A stretch of 5,617 nt of DNA from Acidobacteriota bacterium (lineage in GTDB: Bacteria; Acidobacteriota; Terriglobia; Terriglobales; Acidobacteriaceae), in the NCBI GenBank assembly GCA_021799945.1, contig JAJYZK010000234.1, forward strand, positions 1 through 5,617. The letters run 5' to 3'. Below, piece by piece: positions 1-4,435 of the stretch. Within the stretch, counting starts at the first letter, position 1. Each line of letters opens with the position of its first letter. Below the pieces are notes generated by a model that worked only from the letters and a program-made list of their open reading frames with translations, was not told where the DNA came from and made no database searches. Made by a program: the position numbers and the translations under genes.

Positions 1-906
1 CAGGCTGACATTGAGCGTCAACATGTAGAAATCGGAATATTTTGGGTCGGCGTTCTGGTACATGTACGCCAGGTCGAAATCCGGTTTCCCCTCGCGCTTG
101 GCGGAAGCCAGCGTTGCAGACTGCTTACTGACGGAACGCGCATCCACCTGCACCAGGGGATTGCGGCTGCGCACCATTTGCAACAGCTCGGCGGACGGAG
201 GCGTCGGAGGACTTTCAACCAAATCTACCGCAACGATATTCAAGGAATCTTGATCGCGATGCAGAAGTCCTTTGAGATGGGCGTCGATCTGTCCCATTTG
301 CTCCTGGCGCATGGTGATTTCACGGACGATCTTTGTTCGCTCCACCTGGGCCTGCAGGACATCCTCCTCCAGACCCTGGCCCACCCGATAGTGGGCGGTT
401 GCATCCTCGATAAGCTGATCCATCACATGCTGGTTTTCCAGTAAGATTCCCCGCGTCTTCTGCAAGTAGGCAAGCTGGATATAGTCCGTTTTCACCGCAT
501 CGGCGACCGTGGTCCGGGTTGCATCCAACTCAGCCCCTTTCACCTCGGCGTCGCGTTCGGCGACTTCGCCGCGAAGACGCAGCTTGCCCGGATACGGCAA
601 TTGCTGCGACGCGCCGAACCCGACGTACGCGAAATCGCTGGTCGTGTATCCGGCAAACGGTTTGGGGCTGCCCACGCCCAAATTCTGGTAGGTTACCGTC
701 GGGTCGGGCAGGGTCGTCACCTGGCGTGGAACGTCCTTTGCCGCCTGCCAGCGATGGTTGGCCGCGGATATCTGCGCATTGTTGGCGCTTGCTTCAGCCA
801 GCAGTTCGGACAGGGGCGTGGGGGCGGCCGGCGCCGCAGCCTGCCCATTGGCGTAAGCGGTTGCGGCCAACGCCAGCGCGACGGTCCGTAAATAGACCAG
901 GGTCAT
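1..906 (-). CDS. TolC-family outer-membrane efflux protein (N-terminal 302 residues; cut by window edge)
   Basis: The reading frame is open from an ATG at 906 to the window edge, so the C-terminal part is missing. GGAG (complement at 914-917) lies 7 nt before the ATG, supporting this start. Residues 1-19 look like a signal peptide (hydrophobic VALALAATAYA, likely cut after AYA), followed by an Ala/Pro-rich linker. Family hallmarks are LPDPTVTYQ near 66-74, QQLPYPGKLRLRGEVAERDA at 101-120, VGQGLEEDVLQAQVER at 175-190 inside a long helical stretch, and the start of the second structural repeat (PDFDLAYMYQ at 275-284, then FYMLTLNVSL). TolC-family trimers form the outer-membrane channel and periplasmic tunnel of tripartite efflux pumps. 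The PGKLRLRGEVAE segment resembles the heavy-metal (CusC/CzcC-like) branch more than classical TolC. It lies 101 bp behind a Cys-rich secreted protein on the same strand, which fits metal efflux. The substrate is inferred, not shown. The remaining ~120-170 residues and the adaptor and RND genes would lie to the left. Confidence 0.9.
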   Translation of the reverse strand, partial: MTLVYLRTVALALAATAYANGQAAAPAAPTPLSELLAEASANNAQISAANHRWQAAKDVPRQVTTLPDPTVTYQNLGVGSPKPFAGYTTSDFAYVGFGASQQLPYPGKLRLRGEVAERDAEVKGAELDATRTTVADAVKTDYIQLAYLQKTRGILLENQHVMDQLIEDATAHYRVGQGLEEDVLQAQVERTKIVREITMRQEQMGQIDAHLKGLLHRDQDSLNIVAVDLVESPPTPPSAELLQMVRSRNPLVQVDARSVSKQSATLASAKREGKPDFDLAYMYQNADPKYSDFYMLTLNVSL

Positions 907-930
907 ACGGAAGCTCCAATCTCCTATGCT

Positions 931-948
931 GTTCGGGACGTTCGGGAT
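931..948. repeat. Tandem 9-bp direct repeat upstream of the tolC-like gene
   Basis: GTTCGGGAC at 931-939 is followed immediately by GTTCGGGAT at 940-948 (8 of 9 identical). It lies in the 101-bp gap between the Cys-rich gene and the tolC-like gene, 25 bp before the latter's start. It could be a short protein-binding site or chance. Apart from this and the tolC ribosome-binding site I see no gene or clear hairpin in 907-1007. Confidence 0.35.
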
Positions 949-1007
949 CCGCACAGACGAGATGTATCTGCGCGCTCTGCATACGCGGAGTGCGAGACAG
1001 GAGCCGA

Positions 1008-1379
1008 CTAAATTCTGAGAATGGGAAGCGACGAAGGCGGAGAGCCCTGGAGAGAGAGATCAGCGTGTTCCACGCGCCCGCCGATGGCAAAGGACGGATT
1101 CAGCAGTTCGAAAGCAATCCACTGGACAACCGAAACGGCAGCCGGATGGAGCGACACAAATTTAGTGTCGACCGCGCCGCCGTGCAGGCCGGGCGCCGTC
1201 TTGTGGCAGCAGCCATGCGAAGGCGGCATTTCCGCCTGTCCGCATTGGTCGCCCATCAAGTGGCAGCAGGCGCGTTCCTCGGCGCTCATCCGGGCGCCGG
1301 GAACCATGCAGGCCGTCACTGGAGCCAGGCACGACGCCAGCAGCAACGCCAGAACGCCGATTTGGCGAATGCGGTTCAC
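1008..1379 (-). CDS. Small Cys/Met/His-rich secreted protein or lipoprotein, putative metal-binding partner of efflux operon
   Basis: From a GTG at 1379 this gives 123 residues ending in TAG. The N-terminus is a clean export signal: VNRIRQ, then a hydrophobic core GVLALLLASCLAPVTAC. Two possible lipoboxes are visible, LASC (Cys17) and VTAC (Cys24), so it may be a lipoprotein or a signal-peptidase-I substrate. The mature part carries a dense potential metal-ligand cluster at 36-59: RACCH, LMGDQC, EMPPSHGCCHK (Cys38, 39, 46, 57, 58; Met42, 51; His40, 55, 59). A hydrophobic stretch follows at about 80-99, and the tail is SPPSSLPILRI. I recall similar short proteins beside copper-type RND efflux genes in Acidobacteriota, but cannot verify this here. 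A role in periplasmic copper/silver or other soft-metal binding is inference. The frame stays open upstream, with an ATG at 1454 (148 residues), but the GTG start places the signal peptide at the N-terminus and is preferred. The only SD-like GGGAGG lies 15 nt before the GTG, which is too far to be convincing. Confidence 0.72.
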   Translation of the reverse strand: MNRIRQIGVLALLLASCLAPVTACMVPGARMSAEERACCHLMGDQCGQAEMPPSHGCCHKTAPGLHGGAVDTKFVSLHPAAVSVVQWIAFELLNPSFAIGGRVEHADLSLQGSPPSSLPILRI

Positions 1380-1388
1380 TGCGGCTAC

Positions 1389-1417
1389 AGAATACCTCCC
1401 GACGATGTTCCGGACAA
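1389..1417 (-). promoter_or_regulatory. Possible sigma70-type promoter for the Cys-rich/tolC operon
   Basis: On the minus strand TTGTCC (complement 1412-1417) is separated by exactly 17 bp from TATTCT (complement 1389-1394). Each box matches the sigma70 consensus at 4 of 6 positions. Transcription would start near 1382, almost at the GTG codon of the Cys-rich gene (1379), giving a nearly leaderless mRNA. The spacing is ideal but the boxes are weak, so this is a candidate only. If the promoter is really further upstream, the GTG start or the ATG at 1454 would need re-evaluation. Confidence 0.25.
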
Positions 1418-1529
1418 GCGCCGCTCTGTTCCAAGCGCATCCCGGCGTTCGCATAAGCCGCTGGCCCAGCTGTGGCTGCGCGGATACGCTGGAGGCTTCG
1501 ATCCGCAAAAACCGCCGGCGGAAGAGGCG

Positions 1530-1567
1530 CCTGACCGGACCCCTGACGGGACCCGGACGACCGGACC
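1530..1567. promoter_or_regulatory. Operator-like cluster of three 9-mers in the divergent intergenic region
   Basis: GACCGGACC at 1533-1541, GACGGGACC at 1545-1553 and GACCGGACC at 1559-1567 recur with start-to-start spacings of 12 and 14 bp. The first two sit in a 12-bp tandem repeat (CCTGACCGGACC / CCTGACGGGACC, 11 of 12 identical). The cluster lies 43-80 bp before the kinase start and about 150-190 bp upstream of the divergent Cys-rich gene, so a bound protein could affect either gene. The rest of the 230-bp gap (1380-1609) holds only the weak minus-strand promoter candidate. I found no convincing promoter boxes for the plus-strand kinase gene. Confidence 0.35.
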
Positions 1568-1609
1568 GCCCGGCTTCAGCTACCATGGAAGAACGCATCG
1601 CGAGGCGCC

Positions 1610-3061
1610 ATGACCGCCACCCCCCTCACTTCGCATCCGTCTGCGGCCGGCCAGCCGGCCGACCCGGGGCGCATGGAAGAGATTATTGCGGCTTTGCAGA
1701 AGGTCGCTCCCCTACAAGGCCTTACGAACGCGGAATGCCGCTGGCTCGCCGAGCACGGCTCCGAAATCTTCCTCGAAAACGGGATCGTCGTTTTCCGTGA
1801 GGGCGAGCCCGCGGTGAAGATGAGCATCCTGCTCCAGGGCGAGATTCATGTGCGGCGGGAACACGGCGGTCCAGCCTCGCTCTTCATCGGCCGCTCCGGG
1901 CAAATTACCGGGCTGTTGCCTTTCTCCCGCATGAAAGCGTACGGAGGGCTCGGTTATACGTCAGCCCCTACCTGGGCCTTGCAAATCGACCGGTCGCTCT
2001 TTCCTGCGATGCTGGAGGCCATCCCTTCGATGGCCGGCCGCTGCGTGAGCATCCTGCTCGACCGGGTGCGCGAAGTCACGCGCCTGGAGCAGCAATCGGA
2101 AAAGTTGACTGCTTTGGGAAAACTGGCCGGAAACCTCGCGCACGAGTTGAACAACCCCGCCTCCGCGGCCCAGCGCGGGGCCGCGGGAATTCTCGAAGAG
2201 CTGCGCATTTACGGGCACGAAAGCTTCAATCTCGGCCGCCTCTGCCTGGAGGCCGCGCAGATGGAAACCATCCGCTCCTGGGAGGCCGGCATTCGCGACG
2301 GCGCCCGGGAGACCGTGGCGGAGACGGACACGCCGGCCCGCGAAGAAGAGATTGCAAACTGGCTGCGCCGGCACGAGGTGGAGGAGTCCTGGCATATCGC
2401 CCCCGCGCTGGCCGAACACGGGGTGCGGGCCGGCCAGCTCGACCCCTTGAGCGCCTGCCTGGAGCCTGCATCCATCGCCGTAGTCCTTTCGCAGTTCACC
2501 TCGTCGCTGCGGGCGGAAAGAATTGCGAAGGCGATGCTCCATTCCACGGCCCGCATCTTCGATTTGATCGGCGCAATCAAGGACTATTCCTATATGGATC
2601 AGGCCCCGATTCAGGACATCGACGTGGCCCGCGGTCTGGAAAGCACCCTGGCCATGTTCGGATCGCGCCTGCGCGAGGTCGAGGTCGTTCGCCGCTATGA
2701 GCCCAATCTGCCGATGATCAGCGCCTATGGCGGCGAATTGAACCAGGTCTGGACCGGCTTGATTGAAAATGCTTTGGACGCCATCGACGATCATGGCCGC
2801 ATCGAGCTGACCCTCCGGGTCGACGGCGACATGCTGCTGGTGGAGATATTGGACAACGGCCCGGGCATCGAGCCGGAGATGCAGGCGCGCATCTTCGAGC
2901 CGTTTTTCTCATCCAAAGCGCCCGGCGAGGGACTCGGGCTGGGTCTGGATACGGTAAACCGCATCGTCCGCATGCACCGGGGATACGTGAGCGTCCACTC
3001 CAAGCCGGGCCGGACCTGCTTTCAGGTCCGGCTTCCCATCAACCGCCTACAGGCGTATTGA
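1610..3061 (+). CDS. Sensor histidine kinase with N-terminal cyclic-nucleotide-binding-like domain
   Basis: The product is 483 residues with no signal peptide or membrane segment, so it is predicted to be cytoplasmic. Residues about 40-145 form a CRP/cNMP-binding-like beta-roll (FLENGIVVFREGEPAVKMSI, LLQGEIHVRRE), then a helix DRVREVTRLEQQ at 151-162. The H-box is LGKLAGNLAHELNNP at 169-183 with phospho-acceptor His178. The ATPase domain shows an N-box (NQVWTGLIENALD, 378-390), a G1/D box (DNGPGI, 415-420), an F-box (IFEPFF, 428-433) and a G2 box (GLGLGLDTVNRIV, 441-453), so all catalytic motifs are intact. About 100 residues (roughly 195-295) appear inserted between the two dimerisation helices, the second of which ends near KDYSYMDQAP (324-333). 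The beta-roll lacks the usual GE...R-A phosphate-binding cassette, so cAMP binding is doubtful. GAGG lies 4 nt before the ATG at 1610. An in-frame ATG at 1673 (residue 22, MEEIIAAL) is an alternative start, because the first 21 residues look disordered. No response regulator is adjacent, so the kinase is an orphan here and its ligand and output are unknown. Confidence 0.93.
   Translation: MTATPLTSHPSAAGQPADPGRMEEIIAALQKVAPLQGLTNAECRWLAEHGSEIFLENGIVVFREGEPAVKMSILLQGEIHVRREHGGPASLFIGRSGQITGLLPFSRMKAYGGLGYTSAPTWALQIDRSLFPAMLEAIPSMAGRCVSILLDRVREVTRLEQQSEKLTALGKLAGNLAHELNNPASAAQRGAAGILEELRIYGHESFNLGRLCLEAAQMETIRSWEAGIRDGARETVAETDTPAREEEIANWLRRHEVEESWHIAPALAEHGVRAGQLDPLSACLEPASIAVVLSQFTSSLRAERIAKAMLHSTARIFDLIGAIKDYSYMDQAPIQDIDVARGLESTLAMFGSRLREVEVVRRYEPNLPMISAYGGELNQVWTGLIENALDAIDDHGRIELTLRVDGDMLLVEILDNGPGIEPEMQARIFEPFFSSKAPGEGLGLGLDTVNRIVRMHRGYVSVHSKPGRTCFQVRLPINRLQAY
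1644..1661 (+). repeat. GC-rich inverted repeat just inside the kinase gene
   Basis: CGGCCGGC at 1644-1651 and GCCGGCCG at 1654-1661 are perfect inverted arms (8 bp) around a 2-nt CA centre. It falls between the two candidate start codons of the kinase (1610 and 1673). It could lower translation from the first start, or simply reflect codons for an Ala/Gly/Pro-rich leader (SAAGQPADPG) in GC-rich DNA. Confidence 0.4.
3009..3032. repeat. Strong hairpin inside the 3' end of the kinase gene
   Basis: GCCGGACCTG (3009-3018) and CAGGTCCGGC (3023-3032) form a perfect 10-bp stem with a CTTT loop. The structure ends 26 nt before the kinase stop codon. AAGCCGG at 3002-3008 can alternatively pair with CCGGCTT at 3028-3034. 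No T-run follows on either strand. It may be a transcript-end or RNA-stability element, or a stop for antisense read-through from the convergent operon. Confidence 0.5.
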
Positions 3062-3090
3062 CGCTCTTCTACAGGCGTAGTAACGCTCTT
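3047..3090. repeat. 22-bp tandem duplication spanning the kinase stop codon
   Basis: Two adjacent 22-bp units (3047-3068 and 3069-3090) match at 20 of 22 positions, with differences at unit positions 12 and 14. Each begins CTACAGGCGTA and ends ACGCTCTT. The first unit encodes the last codons of the kinase (LQAY) and its TGA. The second lies wholly downstream. Because 22 is not a multiple of three, the second copy is not read in the same frame. It looks like a recent slippage or duplication event that left the protein length set by the first copy. Confidence 0.75.
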
Positions 3091-3100
3091 CCCTTCCGCC

Positions 3101-3120
3101 CTGCGCCGGAGCCGGCGCAG
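3101..3120. terminator. Possible bidirectional terminator hairpin between convergent genes
   Basis: CTGCGCCGG (3101-3109) and CCGGCGCAG (3112-3120) form a perfect 9-bp GC-rich stem with an AG centre, likely folding as 8 bp plus a tetraloop. It lies 39 bp after the kinase stop on the plus strand and about 30 bp after the stop of the convergent secreted-protein gene on the minus strand, where a shared terminator is expected. Neither side has a T-tract, so it is not a canonical intrinsic terminator. Confidence 0.45.
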
Positions 3121-3139
3121 GAAATGAAGTTGCCGCTGG

Positions 3140-3165
3140 GCCGCCGGGACTATTGCGCCGGCGGC
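3140..3165 (-). terminator. Hairpin enclosing the stop codon of the small secreted-protein gene
   Basis: GCCGCCGG (3140-3147) and CCGGCGGC (3158-3165) are perfect 8-bp inverted arms around a 10-nt loop. The loop contains the TAG stop (complement 3150-3152) of the minus-strand gene. No U-run follows. It may contribute to 3'-end formation of the minus-strand operon together with the 3101-3120 hairpin. Part of the arm is coding (Pro-Pro-Ala-Gln), so it may be partly incidental. Confidence 0.35.
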
Positions 3166-3509
3166 TGCACGGAGGGCGCGCCGGCGACGCGCACGATTCC
3201 GCACCGGATCTTCTTTTTAGCGGCGTTCACGGCCACCCCGTTCTGGCCGTTGATCGCAAACTGGATCGTAGACCCCACCACAAACTCCGTGGGTTTGACC
3301 TTCGAGCCCAACCGGCTGCGGCAGGTGTATTCATTGGCCGCCGTGTCAATCACCAGGTCATACTGCTGATGCTTTTGCTTTTTGCTGGTGCTTCCCACCG
3401 TCTGCAGGTCCTTCAGCGTCGCGGTTTCCGTGACGCTCGCGCCCCAGCCCGCCGCCGGAGCGATGCCGGCGCAGAGCAGAATCGTCAGCGCAATTCTTCG
3501 CGTTACCAT
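3150..3509 (-). CDS. Small secreted protein of unknown function
   Basis: The gene encodes 119 residues, with an ATG at 3509 and a strong ribosome-binding site (AGGAGG, complement 3519-3524, 9 nt before the start). Residues 1 to about 24 form a signal peptide: MVTRR, then hydrophobic IALTILLCAGIAPAA. The exact cut site is unclear. The mature protein begins with SVTETATLKDLQTVG, a Lys/Gln-rich stretch STSKKQKHQQ, then a compact probably beta-rich domain from YDLVIDTAANEYTCRSRLG (50-68) to IRCGIVRV (101-108). Cys63 and Cys103 bracket it and could form a disulfide. The tail is Pro-rich (APSVQPPAQ). I do not recognise a named family, though proteins of this look occur in Acidobacteriota as far as I remember. 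It is the last gene of a three-gene operon, 26 bp after uppP, so it is probably exported and expressed with the envelope genes. No function can be assigned. Confidence 0.82.
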   Translation of the reverse strand: MVTRRIALTILLCAGIAPAAGWGASVTETATLKDLQTVGSTSKKQKHQQYDLVIDTAANEYTCRSRLGSKVKPTEFVVGSTIQFAINGQNGVAVNAAKKKIRCGIVRVAGAPSVQPPAQ

Positions 3510-3518
3510 CGTAATCTT

Positions 3519-3524
3519 CCTCCT
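3519..3524 (-). promoter_or_regulatory. Strong Shine-Dalgarno site for the small secreted-protein gene
   Basis: AGGAGG on the minus strand lies inside the 26-bp gap after uppP, 9 nt before the ATG. It is the best ribosome-binding site in the operon, which suggests the last gene is translated more strongly than uppP. Confidence 0.7.
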
Positions 3525-3535
3525 GTACTATCCCC

Positions 3536-4414
3536 TTACGCACCGCTTCCGAGTCGCGCGCCCAGAACCAGCAGCGCTCCCCCCAGTATGATGCGATAGA
3601 CGGCGAAAATAACGAATCCGTGCCGGCGAACCCAGAGCAAAAACCACTCCACTACCCCGAAGGCCACGATCATGGCGGCGAGGAAGCCGATCGCCAGCAC
3701 GATCCAGCCGTGAACGGTCATCACCAGGGGGGCCATCGCCGCGTCATCCGGGACATGCCCGGGATGCACCGTGCGAAAGAACTCATATCCGGTGGCGGCG
3801 ATCATCACCGGAATCGACAGCAGGAAGCTGAATTCCAGCGCCGCCGTTCTCGTCATCCCGACCACCTGTCCGGAGGCGATGGTGGACATCGAACGCGACA
3901 CTCCGGGGAAGATCGCCGAGGTCACCTCCCAGAGCCCGACCCAGATGGCCTGCCCCATCGTCAGACCTTCCACATCCGTGGTCTTCGGGTTTCCCCGCGC
4001 GCTCACGGCGTCGACCACCCACATCACCACCCCGCCAATCAGCAGAGACACGGCCATCAGCCGGACACTCTCCAGATGCTTGCCAATCACCTTGATGAGC
4101 AGAAGCGATGGAACCGCCGTGCAGACGAAGGCGACCATGGTCAAGGTGAGGGGGTGCGTCAGCCACGTGCGGTCGCCCTTCGCCCCGCTGGGGAAGTTGC
4201 GGAAAAATTCGAGGATCCGGCCGGTAAACAGGATCAACAGGGCCAGTATGGCGCCGAGCTGGATCACGACTGTATACATCTTCCAATAAGGATCGGCGAG
4301 ATTGATGTGCATCATCGCCTCGGCCAGACGCAGATGCGCCGTGGAGCTGACGGGAAGAAACTCCGTGAGCCCCTCCACAACCCCCAGCAGGACTGAGATG
4401 AAATAGTCGTTCAA
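3536..4414 (-). CDS. uppP: Undecaprenyl-diphosphatase (BacA/UppP family)
   Basis: This 292-residue integral membrane protein dephosphorylates undecaprenyl diphosphate to undecaprenyl phosphate, recycling the lipid carrier for peptidoglycan and other envelope glycans. Overproduction of the family gives bacitracin resistance. Both signature motifs are present: GVVEGLTEFLPVSSTAHL (11-28), with Glu14, Glu18 and His27 matching the catalytic (E/Q)xxxE and His, and IFPGVSRSMSTIASG (168-182), with Arg174. About seven or eight hydrophobic segments are visible (for example 48-64, 90-110, 118-136, 192-208, 232-255, 267-287). Length is slightly above the usual ~265-280. The second motif reads SRSMST instead of the more common SRSGAT. 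The start is a TTG at 4414, only three codons before the conserved first helix, so no later start is possible. GGAGG (complement 4419-4423) precedes it by just 4 nt. It is the middle gene of a minus-strand operon, 21 bp after the SH3/TPR-like gene and 26 bp before the small secreted-protein gene. Confidence 0.97.
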   Translation of the reverse strand: MNDYFISVLLGVVEGLTEFLPVSSTAHLRLAEAMMHINLADPYWKMYTVVIQLGAILALLILFTGRILEFFRNFPSGAKGDRTWLTHPLTLTMVAFVCTAVPSLLLIKVIGKHLESVRLMAVSLLIGGVVMWVVDAVSARGNPKTTDVEGLTMGQAIWVGLWEVTSAIFPGVSRSMSTIASGQVVGMTRTAALEFSFLLSIPVMIAATGYEFFRTVHPGHVPDDAAMAPLVMTVHGWIVLAIGFLAAMIVAFGVVEWFLLWVRRHGFVIFAVYRIILGGALLVLGARLGSGA

Positions 4415-4422
4415 GCTTCCTC

Positions 4423-4435
4423 CGCCGGCCCGGCG
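4423..4435 (-). promoter_or_regulatory. Small GC hairpin abutting the uppP ribosome-binding site
   Basis: In the 21-bp gap before uppP, CGCCG and CGGCG form a 5-bp stem with a 3-nt loop. It begins directly after the TAA of the upstream gene and touches the uppP Shine-Dalgarno GGAGG (4419-4423) at one base. With the TTG start and short 4-nt spacing, this suggests weak independent initiation of uppP and possible coupling to translation of the upstream gene. Confidence 0.35.

Noticed and set aside
961..981. Imperfect inverted repeat with GTAT/ATAC ends between the Cys-rich and tolC-like genes
   Set aside because: Only the outer four bases pair convincingly and the centre is mismatched, so it is not supportable as an operator or hairpin.
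1434..1468. Possible plus-strand promoter for the kinase (TTCCAA, 17 bp, CATAAG)
   Set aside because: The -35 box matches consensus poorly, and it would leave an untranslated leader of about 150 nt. The evidence is too weak to list as a feature.
519..1613. A 364-residue open frame on the plus strand, opposite the tolC-like and Cys-rich genes
   Set aside because: It is Arg/Pro-rich with no recognisable domain. It runs antisense to two genes with clear signal peptides and family motifs, as expected from GC-rich codon shadowing.
1021..1800. A 259-residue plus-strand open frame overlapping the kinase start
   Set aside because: Its composition is shadow-like (Arg, Pro, Ala rich). It overlaps both the Cys-rich gene and the kinase's conserved N-terminal domain in another frame.
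1961..2794. A 277-residue minus-strand open frame inside the kinase gene
   Set aside because: It is antisense to intact kinase motifs and has no coherent domain; GC-rich antisense frames of this length are common.
3620..4396. A 258-residue plus-strand open frame opposite uppP
   Set aside because: It is His/Arg/Pro-rich low-complexity sequence and a mirror of the uppP codons. uppP on the other strand is unambiguous.
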